DNA of 55,161 nucleotides from a virus: positions 1 through 55,161 of the IMG/VR virus record IMGVR_UViG_3300025120_000065, one strand, 5' to 3'. Both the position numbers and the translations under genes were made by a program. Within the stretch, counting starts at the first letter, position 1, and every line of letters begins with the position of its first letter. Under the pieces are notes generated by a model. The model was not told where the DNA came from. It saw only the letters and a list, made by a program, of their open reading frames with translations, and did no database searches. Positions 15,813 through 25,471 of the stretch are shown one piece after another.

Positions 15813-16134
15813 TTTTAATTCATATCAACGTAATGCATCTAGGACTGCTATCTATCCTGATCAACACAAGATCCTCTACCCTGCGTTGGGTCTTGCTGGT
15901 GAGGCAGGTGAGGTAGCTAACAAAGTAAAGAAGCTTGTACGTGATGGGCCTGACAAACGCCCTGAGACATGGCGAGAGGACATAGCCAGTGAGATAGGTG
16001 ACGTACTGTGGTACTGTGCTGCACTAGCTACTGACCTAAACCTTACGCTGGGTATGATAGCTGGGCAGAATGAGGCAAAGCTAAGTGCTAGAAAAACTGC
16101 AGGTACTATAGGCGGCAGTGGAGACACACGATAA
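15805..16134 (+). CDS. mazG: MazG-like nucleotide pyrophosphohydrolase
   Basis: A 109-residue all-alpha NTP pyrophosphohydrolase of the MazG/dUTPase type. The metal-binding motif GLAGEAGEVANKVKK (ExxE type) and the second half IGDVLWYCAALATDL are clear. I chose the ATG at 15805 (AGGAG 9 nt upstream) over one at 15754. Phage MazG proteins may clean the dNTP pool or alter host stringent-response signalling. It is the last gene of the plus-strand block, directly before a terminator. Confidence 0.9.
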   Translation: MSDFNSYQRNASRTAIYPDQHKILYPALGLAGEAGEVANKVKKLVRDGPDKRPETWREDIASEIGDVLWYCAALATDLNLTLGMIAGQNEAKLSARKTAGTIGGSGDTR

Positions 16135-16144
16135 ACAAAAATAA

Positions 16145-16164
16145 AGGGGGCTTAATTGCCCCCT
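16145..16164. terminator. Bidirectional intrinsic terminator between convergent blocks
   Basis: The hairpin AGGGGGC-TTAATT-GCCCCCT has a perfect 7-bp GC-rich stem. It is followed by CTCTTTT on the plus strand and by TTTATTTTTGTTTAT on the minus strand, so it can end transcription from both sides. It lies exactly between the last plus gene (ends 16134) and the last minus gene (ends 16168). Confidence 0.92.
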
Positions 16165-16167
16165 CTT

Positions 16168-19100
16168 TTACTTCCTAGCTTCTGCTATTCCTATTAGTCT
16201 GTTTATATGTTCTGTGTTTAGAACATCTAGCTTATCATCAGGATAATACTTATAGAAATCTAACGTTGCCATCTTACGTAAGTCAGGACGTAGATTACGA
16301 TACCTAACAATGGCTCTTGTGTATTCGTCACCCTCTTTAATACTACCCTCACGTAATGCAGTTTTTATAGAAGTAAACTCTGTTCTTATTAAAGGTTTTA
16401 AATTAGTATTAATATACTTTTCTTCTTTTACTTTTGCTTTAAACTCATCTGATTGTCTAGCATAGTCATTACGATAATACTCCTCAACACCCTGCATTGC
16501 TTCAACTACAGTAGGTACTAGATCACCCAGTAGCTTATTCTCAAACCGTTTGATGCTAGGTACTTTAGATGTACTGCCTAGTCTGTAATCTTTAAAGCCC
16601 ATCCTAGACAGGTACTCACCAGCTTCATTATCTTTTTCACTGAGGTTTAAACCCAAACCAAACCTAGCCAGTGGCATTACACGTTTCTTTGTAGTGTCTT
16701 CAGCAAACAAGAATGAACGTTCAGGTAGCTCTGCCTCTTCCTCTGGTGTAGTAAGAACACCACGTTGTGCCATAGGACGTACAAGCTCACGTTTAAACGT
16801 ACCCATGAAGTCTAACGTAGGATCTTCTGCAGCATCTTTGTATGTTAGTCCACGTATACCTGCAGCCCTCTGTGCTTCTATCACTTGTGCGAAGGGTACA
16901 GCCCATGTGCCTAAGTAGTTGCCTAGTGTACGCCCAGCTAAACGCCCCATACCTTCACCTTTAGTAAGGTCAGTAGCATCAGCAAAGGCAGACACTTCTT
17001 CTAGGATTGCATTGCTTGTGCCTGTACGTAGATTAGTACCAGCAAATGTTTCCACAAACTCTTTGGCGTCAAACCAATCATTGAATGTGCCATCTTCTAA
17101 ACGCTTAGTTGCTTCACCAAGATACAAGTACTGTGGCACAGGATACAGTGGCAGTGTGTCTGCTTGTGTTTCGTCTGATACACCAACCTGATTAAACTCA
17201 GCGGGTGCTTCTTCACTTGTACGGTACATATATGCTGCGCCAACTGCAGCCATACCTGTTAGGTTACGTGATACACGTTGTCTATCTTTAGCAGTAAGAG
17301 GTGCTTTATACTTACCTAGAGTAACAAGCTCTGTCATCTTCTTTGTCAGTGGTATTGATGCACCTGCTGCATACTGACCCATAAGCTCCATGCTGTTAAA
17401 CATAAAGCGTGGAAATTCAAGTAGGATTGTGCCAAAATTATTTGTTATAAACTGTGACGTTTTACGAAACACAGGTACATCAGGTTGTTTTGCATACGTA
17501 ATATCTAGTGACTTTGTTACAGCATCATCTACAATGTTAATAAAAGATCTAGCACCCTCTGGCTTTATAGAGCTTGCATCATTCAGCAAGTCTTTTAGCT
17601 TACCCTCTTGTAGTGCATCAATAAGATCTATCTTATACTCACGCCTAGTTAAACGTTCAAGCTCACCAAAGAATGCACCCCTACGAATAAGATATTCCTG
17701 CCAACGGTTGGGTGTGTTTAGTACATCAGTTACATCTTCAAGACCACTGAGTACATTATCTACTGCACCGCCTTTGCCTCTACCTGTTAGCTCTTGTATT
17801 TCATTAAGGTTATTGAACATTCTGTTGTACTGTGATTCCAACTGTGGTTGTTCAAGAACTAGATCAGTGTACGCCTTGGCTACATCAGGACGATCAAACA
17901 TATACTTCATGTGTCTGAAACTGTCTCTCCAGTTCTCACCAGACACTAACTGCTTACCTGCACCTAAGAAGCCACCAGTTCCCTTACCAATAGGCTGACT
18001 AAACTCATATAGGGCATTGTCCATTACATTACCTAAGCCTTCTAGTGGCGCACGTACACCACCTGACGTAAGGTTACGGGCAGCAGTAGCAATCTGTGAC
18101 ACAAGTAATCCACGACGAACATTCTCAACACGCATAACACCATTACGTATGCTGCCTTGTTGCTCTAGTAATTCTTTTTGTTTAGCATCTGCTTTGATAT
18201 TGTCTGGTTTAACACGAGCTATCTGTGATAGTTTGTTTAGTACCTTACCAGCTTTAGATCCTGAACCAGCTACAGTAAGTACGTAGTCTTCAAACGATAA
18301 GCCGTACCTATTAAGATCATCTATCAGTTCTTGACCACCAATAAGATCTTTATTAACTGTTAATTCAAATAAGTTATCTATAATAGTTTTATTATTATTA
18401 AATGCCTCTGGGTTTTTACGTTTAAGGTCAGATGCAATAGCAACAATACCATTAAACTTATCTGGCTGCAGTATAGGATCTGTGATTACATCGTCACCTA
18501 GTGCTAGATCAAACAGATCACCATCACGTTCTGTAACGGTACGGGCAATGTCTTCACCAGCCTCACGTGCTAAATCAAAGTCAAGTGTTTTTACACCATT
18601 GACTTCTTTTGATACAGTCCTACCTACCTTGTCTTCAAATGCAATGATAAGCTCTTGCGCTATGTCTTTGTTTGCATCCGCAACTTTAGCAGCAGCAATA
18701 CGTGCATCTTCTGCAGCTTCCATAGTAGCAATGCGAGCACCGCCTACGTTGTAACGTTCTGCAATCTTTTTTTGTTTAGTTTCTTTTATAGTTTTCTTTA
18801 CAAGGCCTTTAGCTGCTGCCTTGGGCATAGATTTAGCAATAGATATAAATTTACCAAGAACGCCAACAGCAGGTAAAGTTTCTGAAAACTCTAGTGCACC
18901 AGAGGTTGTGTCCATTATTAAATTTGTAAGCTCTCTAGGAGTAGATATATCAGGATTTCTACCTGCAGAAGCAGCTTTATATAATCCATCTATTACATAA
19001 CTACCCGCCCAGTTCTCAGACATTGCTTCTAATGTATGTTCTATGGCATCTGCTGCTCCAGATCCTCCTATATTTATAGCCTCCCCAAGTTCCATTAGCC

Positions 19101-19641
19101 TTTTAGTACCAAAAGCACCTCCGTATTCAGGAAGAAGACTAATTAATTTTTCAGCAGCACCAGCTTCACCCGCATACGTACCCTCGCCAGATCTTATATC
19201 TTTTGCTATTACTTTGCCAAACGCAGCTATTTCTTCGTCTGTAGCTTCACTAATAAGTTTACCAACGTCTTCACCACTCTCATCTTTAACAAGAATATAA
19301 CCAGAGTATTCTTTTGCTTCAGCTAAACGATCTGCACCAGACCTAAAGGATGGGTCATAGGGTTCTACTTCAGGTACAGGATCTTCATCTGCGCTTGGTA
19401 TACCAAAAGTAGCCATGTCTATTTGTGTAGGGTCTTCATCTACATCTTCTTCTACTTCAGGGAACATAGTTGCAGTAGTATCACCATCACGTTTAGAAGT
19501 GTATTCACTTAACGACATAGAACCCACACCATCTTGTGATGCAGGTTGAGTTGGTAGAGAAGGTGTGACTACTGTATCTTCTTCGTCACTGTCCTTATCT
19601 CTAGACTTTACATAGTCTAAAAGGGAAAGTGTTTCAGCCAT
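16168..19641 (-). CDS. Large internal virion protein (1157 aa)
   Basis: The last and one of the largest late genes. The N-terminal ~100 residues are acidic and carry two copies of a short motif (LSLLDYVKSRDKD and MSLSEYTSKRDGD). The rest is mostly helical with Ala-rich segments. Size, position after the tail genes and helical character match podovirus internal virion (ejection) proteins such as T7 gp15/gp16, but no catalytic motif was recognised. Its start overlaps the upstream gene end by one base. Confidence 0.65.
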   Translation of the reverse strand: MAETLSLLDYVKSRDKDSDEEDTVVTPSLPTQPASQDGVGSMSLSEYTSKRDGDTTATMFPEVEEDVDEDPTQIDMATFGIPSADEDPVPEVEPYDPSFRSGADRLAEAKEYSGYILVKDESGEDVGKLISEATDEEIAAFGKVIAKDIRSGEGTYAGEAGAAEKLISLLPEYGGAFGTKRLMELGEAINIGGSGAADAIEHTLEAMSENWAGSYVIDGLYKAASAGRNPDISTPRELTNLIMDTTSGALEFSETLPAVGVLGKFISIAKSMPKAAAKGLVKKTIKETKQKKIAERYNVGGARIATMEAAEDARIAAAKVADANKDIAQELIIAFEDKVGRTVSKEVNGVKTLDFDLAREAGEDIARTVTERDGDLFDLALGDDVITDPILQPDKFNGIVAIASDLKRKNPEAFNNNKTIIDNLFELTVNKDLIGGQELIDDLNRYGLSFEDYVLTVAGSGSKAGKVLNKLSQIARVKPDNIKADAKQKELLEQQGSIRNGVMRVENVRRGLLVSQIATAARNLTSGGVRAPLEGLGNVMDNALYEFSQPIGKGTGGFLGAGKQLVSGENWRDSFRHMKYMFDRPDVAKAYTDLVLEQPQLESQYNRMFNNLNEIQELTGRGKGGAVDNVLSGLEDVTDVLNTPNRWQEYLIRRGAFFGELERLTRREYKIDLIDALQEGKLKDLLNDASSIKPEGARSFINIVDDAVTKSLDITYAKQPDVPVFRKTSQFITNNFGTILLEFPRFMFNSMELMGQYAAGASIPLTKKMTELVTLGKYKAPLTAKDRQRVSRNLTGMAAVGAAYMYRTSEEAPAEFNQVGVSDETQADTLPLYPVPQYLYLGEATKRLEDGTFNDWFDAKEFVETFAGTNLRTGTSNAILEEVSAFADATDLTKGEGMGRLAGRTLGNYLGTWAVPFAQVIEAQRAAGIRGLTYKDAAEDPTLDFMGTFKRELVRPMAQRGVLTTPEEEAELPERSFLFAEDTTKKRVMPLARFGLGLNLSEKDNEAGEYLSRMGFKDYRLGSTSKVPSIKRFENKLLGDLVPTVVEAMQGVEEYYRNDYARQSDEFKAKVKEEKYINTNLKPLIRTEFTSIKTALREGSIKEGDEYTRAIVRYRNLRPDLRKMATLDFYKYYPDDKLDVLNTEHINRLIGIAEARK

Positions 19642-20654
19642 TAATAAAAAGGTATTCCTGTTGCTGGATTAACTACTTGTGTATATACAAGTCTTCCTAA
19701 GTTGGGTATGCTGACAACCTCTCCTATGTTAAACTTTCCAGTTCTTAAATCCTCTTGACTATTTAAAGATGTAACTGTTTGAGCACTATCTACATAACTT
19801 TTTAAATTAGCTTGAGCCTGTGATCGTAACGTCGTAATACCATCATATAAAATAGGATCTTCTGTACTACCATATGTGCCCTCAAGATAATCTGCAGTTT
19901 TTAATCTGGCTACTTCTACTTGAGCTTCTTTACCTTCCATTTTAGTTCTAATATTACCTTCCATGTCCATACCTATATCAAAAGCCATCAGTTCCATTTT
20001 AAATTGAGAGTTTACGATAGGTTGAAAAGTACCCAAGTTAAAAGACGGGCCTTTTTCACCATCCTTAATACTTTCAGCTTCTTTCATGGTTCTTAAATCT
20101 TTTAGTATTTTTGTTTTCTGTCGTTCAAAGTCAGCAATCTTATCAGGATCATTAGTTTGTAATTGTTTTTGTGAAAGTACAGCAAGTCTAGAACCAAAGC
20201 TGTTACTTATTTCATCTGGTTCTTGATATTGTTCTTGCAAAAATTTAGCATCAAAACCTCCAAAAGACGTACCAGTTGCAGGTGCTCCTGCATTTACGTC
20301 TTCGTTAAGTTCTGCTACAGAATTTGTTGTTCTCATATTGTAATTTTTACTTACGTCTACACCATTTATAACTGCACGTTTTCCTACGTCTAAATACAAG
20401 TCGCCAGCAGTTTTTCCTTGTGTAGCTATTTCAGCAGCTTGAGTGTCTGTGTAACCTACAAATTTTAAAGCTCCAACTAATTCTTCTGTAGCTTTCTTTT
20501 CAGATTCACGCTCTGCTTGTTTACGTAATCTTACTGCCCTTGCTTCACGTCTAGATTCCTCAAGACGCTTTTGCATTCTATCTTCATTAACACGTATACG
20601 AGTAGTAACCGCATCTGCTGCACCTGCTGCAAAACCCCCAAAATTAAATGCCAT
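19641..20654 (-). CDS. Putative internal virion protein (337 aa)
   Basis: The N-terminal 20 residues are Gly/Ala-rich (FNFGGFAAGAADAVTTRI), followed by a long Arg/Lys/Glu helix (about residues 25-60), then a mixed domain ending with a small beta module (FNIGEVVSIPNLGRLVYTQV). It lies between other predicted virion proteins and shares one base with each neighbour. Function is inferred from position only. Confidence 0.6.
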   Translation of the reverse strand: MAFNFGGFAAGAADAVTTRIRVNEDRMQKRLEESRREARAVRLRKQAERESEKKATEELVGALKFVGYTDTQAAEIATQGKTAGDLYLDVGKRAVINGVDVSKNYNMRTTNSVAELNEDVNAGAPATGTSFGGFDAKFLQEQYQEPDEISNSFGSRLAVLSQKQLQTNDPDKIADFERQKTKILKDLRTMKEAESIKDGEKGPSFNLGTFQPIVNSQFKMELMAFDIGMDMEGNIRTKMEGKEAQVEVARLKTADYLEGTYGSTEDPILYDGITTLRSQAQANLKSYVDSAQTVTSLNSQEDLRTGKFNIGEVVSIPNLGRLVYTQVVNPATGIPFY

Positions 20655-21166
20655 TATGCTCTCCTCGCCATAAGACCAGTTGGTTGTGGTTCAACTTCTT
20701 CTGGTACTTCTTCTACCTCAACTGTCTCTTCAGAGTTTAACTCTTCAGGTAAACGTTCTTTCATCTTCTTCATAGCTAGTGCAATCTTACTGCTAGATAT
20801 GCGATCATCATCTTTACGCATTTCTGTACCTGTGTCGTACTCAATGCCAGCGTCATCACCTATGTATGCCATCATCTCAATAAGCACAGGCATAATAAGC
20901 ATACCCACATCAATAGTATGTTTACCTTCCATTACACCTGCTGACTGAATACTATTAGCAATAGTAGTTAAGGGTATACCCATCTCCATAATATCAAGGA
21001 GTTGGTCATTAAAGTTTTCTTCTGTCATTCTAGGTATATAAAAATCTAGAGCTTCCTCAACTGTGTTGTACTGTGGTGGATTCTGCCAAGGTCTACTTCC
21101 TACTTCAGCAGTCATACCCATACCCGGTGTAGGTCTATTGAGGGATACTTCAGGTGTCTCTATCAT
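20654..21166 (-). CDS. Hypothetical virion-associated protein (170 aa)
   Basis: A Met- and Glu-rich, mostly helical protein. It contains EEALDFYIPRMTEENF and a hydrophobic stretch VGMLIMPVLIEMMAYIG, then an acidic Glu/Val/Pro tail before a basic end (GLMARRA). It sits in the internal virion protein cluster and overlaps both neighbours slightly. No known family is recognised. Confidence 0.6.
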   Translation of the reverse strand: MIETPEVSLNRPTPGMGMTAEVGSRPWQNPPQYNTVEEALDFYIPRMTEENFNDQLLDIMEMGIPLTTIANSIQSAGVMEGKHTIDVGMLIMPVLIEMMAYIGDDAGIEYDTGTEMRKDDDRISSSKIALAMKKMKERLPEELNSEETVEVEEVPEEVEPQPTGLMARRA

Positions 21167-21362
21167 CTTTAATCCTCATTCTATCTTCACGTATTTGTGC
21201 TACGTATCTTGCCACACGTTCCATAGGTTCGCTATTAGACGTATCGCTAGACATAGTATCTTTATTACGAGACAGCAATCCCTTTGCTTTATCTAAAGAG
21301 CTTACTTCTTTTTTCTCTGGCATTTTTATATTGTTATATGCATCAGCAAAAACATTAAACAT
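21150..21362 (-). CDS. Hypothetical small charged protein (70 aa)
   Basis: A 70-residue highly charged protein (KMPEKKEVSSLDKAKGLLSR, ending IREDRMRIKDDRDT). It is probably helical and partly disordered. It abuts the large repeat-protein gene and overlaps the next gene by 17 nt. Virion or assembly role is possible from position only. Confidence 0.55.
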   Translation of the reverse strand: MFNVFADAYNNIKMPEKKEVSSLDKAKGLLSRNKDTMSSDTSNSEPMERVARYVAQIREDRMRIKDDRDT

Positions 21363-24300
21363 TTATTTTTTACTCCCAAATATACCATCAACTAACGAAC
21401 CTGCAAAACTGCCACTAAGATCTGAAGTAAACAATGTACCCACTAAATTACCAAACGCTATAGATGAATTATAATCATTTTGTGCAGTAGTAGCAGCAGC
21501 ACTTGCATCATTATTAAGGTTAGCAATAGCAATATCTACAGTACGTTCACGTTCACTTTCAGCACTAGTCCATACATATTCCATTGTATCGGAGTAGTAG
21601 TTCCACAAGTTATCGTATGCAGTATTAGATACAGCCAACATGTTTGCAGCATTAATCTCATTAGATCTATTGAGAGCGGCAGTGTCTTCTGTTGCTACTT
21701 GTCTACGCCAGTTAGCATTATTCTGCGCTATTACAAGTTGATTAGATGCATTAAACTGATCACGCTGACTTTCAATTTGTGCATTAAACTTGTTTACAGC
21801 ATTTTCTTCACCTGCATTAAATTGAGCAACGGCATTTTTTTGAGTTGCATTAAACTGAGATACTTGTGCAGATAAATTTTCCATAAACATATTTACTTGA
21901 TTCTCACTGCTTGCATTAAACTGAGCAGCGGCATTTTCTGCAGCTTGATCTGACAGTAAGGCTTGTTGCATAGATTGAGATCTAAACATATTTGTTTGTT
22001 GACGATTACTTAGATTAGTCATGTCCATGCTCAAGAATGCTTGTGCGTTTTGAACAGCAGCTTGTTGCCTAGAATTTAAATTAGCCATATCCATATTAGC
22101 TAACGTTGCTGCATTTTGTAGTGTTGCAGTGTTGGCACTAGACATTTCTGCTAATCCAACAGACTGCATCATCTGTGAGTTAGCTAGTGTCATCTGTTGC
22201 TCAGATGTGTACTGAATATTAGCAGCCTCTGCAAAACGTTCAGCATTAATTACGGCTACCTGTTGTTCGTTTTGTAATTCTTGATTACGTAACGTAGCTT
22301 CTACCTGCATGTTAGCCACAGCTACCTGTTGTCTGTTAGATAGTTCTGTCATATCTACAGTCATAGTATTGGTAGCATTAAACAAACGAGTTTGTTGTTC
22401 GTTATTTAATTCTATCTGACGATCTTCAAGTACACTTGAGATATTAAATATAGCAGCTTGTTGACTATTGTTAATAGCCTGACCTTCAAAAGCTGTACGT
22501 GCAGAGTACTCTTGGATAAACGCTTGTTGTTTATTAGAAAGATTAATATTATTAACCTCTGCATAACGCTCTGCATTAATTATAGCAGCCTGTTGTTTGT
22601 TGTCAAGAACTTTACCTTGCAAACTTGCACGTAGTTGTGAATTTGCAAGTGCAGTTTGTTGACGGTTAGAAAGGTTAGCAACTTCAATCTGTAAACTTTC
22701 AGTAGATGCTTGTAATTTTACCTGCTGTTCATTGGTTAGATTAATGTCGTTTACTTGTGCAACACGTGAAGCATTAAACAAAGCTGTCTGCTGTCTAATA
22801 TCCATAGACTTACCTTCAAGTGCAGCACGTGATTGTGCATCTTGCATAAAGGCCTGTTGCTGTGCATTAGCATCAAACTGAGCAGCTTCAAACGTTTGTG
22901 ATGAAGCAAGCACTGCCATCTGCTGTTCATTAGTAAGCTCTTGTCCTGCAATAGAAGCCTGTACCTGAAGATTAGATAACGCAGTTTGTTGTGTGTTAGA
23001 CAAGTTAGCCATATCAACTTGTAAGTTTTCAGATGACCTTTGCAGTAGTGCTTGTTGTGTATTATTTAAGTTTATATTATTTACTTCTGCATAACGTGCA
23101 GCATTTACTAAAGACGTTTGTGTTTTTACATCTAAGTTTTTCTGTTGTACTGCAGATTTAAATTGTGCATTAGCAAGAATAACAGACTGTTCGTTAGACA
23201 AACTTTGTGTTTGTAGTGTAAATGCATTAGTACTATTAGCCAACGCAACCTGTTGCCTGTTATTTAAATTAGCAAGCTCCATGTTTTGGTTTGCTGCAGC
23301 ATTAGATAGAGCTACTTGTTGCTTAAAGTTAGCGTTAGATATATTTGCATCATACAAAAACTTAGCATCGGCAGATGCAATAGGTAATGCAGCCTCCATA
23401 GTGGCCTGTACGATAGCTGCACCTGCCATGCTAGAACCCGCTAAACCCCGTGATGCCATTGCCGCATTAGCCGCTCTCATAGCACCTGCAGCCCATACAG
23501 GTGTACCATTTTCAAACTGTGCCATAAGCTCAGACATCTGACCTTGTACAGTAGACTTAGCTGTAACGTTTACCTGTGCAGCCTCTGCAAGATACTGTGA
23601 CATTGTACCTTGTTCAGCTACCGCTTTAGCTGCAGTGTTTAATTCATTAGCTACAGCAGCAACAGCCTCTACAGCTTGACCTATTTGTAATCCCTGTGCT
23701 TCAGCGTCAATAAGTTCTTGTGCACCCACACGGCCTTCTGCACCTGCAATTGTAGATTGATAAGATGTTGTAGCTATATCTGCTTGAGGAATAGTAGATG
23801 CAGTAGCGGCATTTTCTACAGCAGTTTTTTGTATATTTGCAATATCTGCAGGGGGAAGATTGTAATAGTCTTGAGATGTAATAGTCTCACCATCTGCAAC
23901 TTGTCCACGTGCAGACTCTAGTGTAGACTGATATGTACTAATAGAATTTTCAGCTTGTTCTGCAGTAAGACCTACACCTTCAGCTTTTACAACTTCATTT
24001 TCTTTTACTTGTCCTTCAGCTACACCCATCTTGCCTACATCATAATCAGTGACAGCAGTTACCTCTGGTGTAGGTTCTTCAAACTTTACAGCTTCTGTAG
24101 TTACTACAGGTTTTAGTAATGCTTGAGCTTGTGCTATTGGTATGTTTAATGCAGTAGCGGCTTTAGCAATTTCATCTGCAGATACAGTACGTGCACCAGC
24201 CTTAACTTCTTGTATATACTTTTCATCTACACCAATAGCAGTAGCTAAACTACTATCTGGTATAGTTCCTTGTGCCGCCTGTACTTGAGCTTCAGGTGAT

Positions 24301-24719
24301 ACAGTTCCTGTTTCTGCGACAACACCTTGTAATGCGGTGCTTACTTGAGGTGTAACAGTACTTGGATCTACTGTTGCGGGAGAAATTGATGGCTCTGTTG
24401 GAAGTATACTTAAACTATTGCCCGAACCAACTAATGCTCTTGGATCTTGTTGAATTGGGAAAAATGATGTTTTTGTTGGTCCTTTTGCAGTTGCTGCAGT
24501 TATAGGTGAAGCAGCCGTTACCGTAGGCGCAGTAGGAGCATCACCCGCTGTTGTACTAAGTAATTGATTTGACGTTATAGTAGTTCCTACAGGAGAAACC
24601 TTAGCACCAAAAGGCAAAGAAGGTTGGAGTGCTCTATCTGCCATAAGATCTTCAATAGTCGGACCCTGTACTACAGCGTCTTCATTTTGGTTTTCTTCGT
24701 TTTGGTTTTCTTCTGCCAT
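21363..24719 (-). CDS. Giant hendecad-repeat virion protein (1118 aa)
   Basis: The N-terminal ~390 residues are Thr/Ala/Pro-rich and acidic. About residues 460-900 consist of some 21 tandem 22-residue units with consensus [LM][SN]NxQQxALxNAxx, in register without gaps. They are followed by about eight 11-residue units of the type NAxxENAVxQF. The C terminus ends with a short Gly/Ser/Phe-rich segment. An 11-residue period predicts very long helices (hendecad coiled coil or amphipathic helix). Position between tail fibres and other internal proteins suggests an internal virion/ejection protein. Confidence 0.72.
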   Translation of the reverse strand: MAEENQNEENQNEDAVVQGPTIEDLMADRALQPSLPFGAKVSPVGTTITSNQLLSTTAGDAPTAPTVTAASPITAATAKGPTKTSFFPIQQDPRALVGSGNSLSILPTEPSISPATVDPSTVTPQVSTALQGVVAETGTVSPEAQVQAAQGTIPDSSLATAIGVDEKYIQEVKAGARTVSADEIAKAATALNIPIAQAQALLKPVVTTEAVKFEEPTPEVTAVTDYDVGKMGVAEGQVKENEVVKAEGVGLTAEQAENSISTYQSTLESARGQVADGETITSQDYYNLPPADIANIQKTAVENAATASTIPQADIATTSYQSTIAGAEGRVGAQELIDAEAQGLQIGQAVEAVAAVANELNTAAKAVAEQGTMSQYLAEAAQVNVTAKSTVQGQMSELMAQFENGTPVWAAGAMRAANAAMASRGLAGSSMAGAAIVQATMEAALPIASADAKFLYDANISNANFKQQVALSNAAANQNMELANLNNRQQVALANSTNAFTLQTQSLSNEQSVILANAQFKSAVQQKNLDVKTQTSLVNAARYAEVNNINLNNTQQALLQRSSENLQVDMANLSNTQQTALSNLQVQASIAGQELTNEQQMAVLASSQTFEAAQFDANAQQQAFMQDAQSRAALEGKSMDIRQQTALFNASRVAQVNDINLTNEQQVKLQASTESLQIEVANLSNRQQTALANSQLRASLQGKVLDNKQQAAIINAERYAEVNNINLSNKQQAFIQEYSARTAFEGQAINNSQQAAIFNISSVLEDRQIELNNEQQTRLFNATNTMTVDMTELSNRQQVAVANMQVEATLRNQELQNEQQVAVINAERFAEAANIQYTSEQQMTLANSQMMQSVGLAEMSSANTATLQNAATLANMDMANLNSRQQAAVQNAQAFLSMDMTNLSNRQQTNMFRSQSMQQALLSDQAAENAAAQFNASSENQVNMFMENLSAQVSQFNATQKNAVAQFNAGEENAVNKFNAQIESQRDQFNASNQLVIAQNNANWRRQVATEDTAALNRSNEINAANMLAVSNTAYDNLWNYYSDTMEYVWTSAESERERTVDIAIANLNNDASAAATTAQNDYNSSIAFGNLVGTLFTSDLSGSFAGSLVDGIFGSKK
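21948..23337 (-). repeat. Tandem 66-nt (22-codon) repeat array
   Basis: About 21 consecutive 66-nt units encode the 22-residue repeats of the giant virion protein. Units are diverged in DNA, but the codons for Asn-x-Gln-Gln (with tgttg or ttgttg on the plus strand) recur every 66 bases. Divergence with strict length conservation argues that the 22-residue period is selected at protein level. Confidence 0.8.
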
Positions 24720-24724
24720 ATTAA

Positions 24725-25192
24725 TTATCCATTCACTACTTCATTAAGACCCCAGATCATTCCTGCTACACCACCTACGAAGATTACTACTCCGACTACC
24801 AATGATATACCCCAGAATAATCTGTCTCTTTGCTTTGCTTGTAATTCTAACGATTCTTTGTGTCTTTGTCTAGCTGCTGCTTGCTCTTTTACAACTAAAT
24901 CCCACATGCCGGGAGGTCCATATAGCTGACAAGCTGACCTTAATTCATCCATGCATTCTTTGTGTTTCATCTTAGCTTGTGCAATTGCAAAGCCTTCTTC
25001 TTCAGATGAACTCAGTCTAGCTAGTGGGCCTTTATGTGCACCCTTTTCGGCTAACTGTATCTCACTATCTAACTTTGCTAACTTACCAAAGTGAGGCAGT
25101 AAGTCTGCTACGTCACTACCAGCTTTAACTGCAGAACTAACTGCACCAGCTATCTTAGTAACTGCACCTGCTAAAGCTAATACTTCTATCAT
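24725..25192 (-). CDS. Membrane-anchored late protein (155 aa)
   Basis: The N-terminal third is Ala/Val-rich (ALAGAVTKIAGAVSSAVKAG) and could insert in a membrane. The middle is a charged helix, and the C terminus has one strong transmembrane helix (LFWGISLVVGVVIFVGGVAG) with a short tail. It sits with a holin/spanin-like gene downstream of the fibres. It could be part of lysis or of the ejection apparatus. Confidence 0.6.
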   Translation of the reverse strand: MIEVLALAGAVTKIAGAVSSAVKAGSDVADLLPHFGKLAKLDSEIQLAEKGAHKGPLARLSSSEEEGFAIAQAKMKHKECMDELRSACQLYGPPGMWDLVVKEQAAARQRHKESLELQAKQRDRLFWGISLVVGVVIFVGGVAGMIWGLNEVVNG

Positions 25193-25206
25193 CGTGGCAA
25201 ATCCTA

Positions 25207-25470
25207 TTAATCATTATTCGCCATCTTTTCTACTGATGATCTTATTGCTTTTATATTTTCGTCAATACGGGCAAGTGATACTGCTTGATTGTGTACAGAT
25301 GTTTCTAACCTGCCTATACGTTCTTCTAGTGCTATAATCTCTTCTGAGTTATCTTCAATGTCGGACATCATCATAGAGACTGTCCATACAATAGCTGCAC
25401 CCTGAACAATTAGTCCAAAAATCAGTGTAATTGGTACAGACTTGTTTAAGTGCCAGCTATCGTCAGACAT
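25207..25470 (-). CDS. Single-pass membrane coiled-coil protein (87 aa)
   Basis: After a short N terminus, one transmembrane helix (VPITLIFGLIVQGAAIVW, about residues 11-31) is followed by a long periplasmic or cytoplasmic coiled coil (EEIIALEERIGRLETSVHNQ). This is the layout of phage inner-membrane spanin or hemolysin XhlA-like lysis proteins. Start ATG at 25470 follows GAGGGG. Which of these roles applies cannot be decided. Confidence 0.62.
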   Translation of the reverse strand: MSDDSWHLNKSVPITLIFGLIVQGAAIVWTVSMMMSDIEDNSEEIIALEERIGRLETSVHNQAVSLARIDENIKAIRSSVEKMANND

Positions 25471-25471
25471 T

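Noticed and set aside
21948-23337. CRISPR-like or tandem non-coding repeat
   Set aside because: The 66-nt period is a protein repeat in an open frame; units are diverged and there are no spacers.
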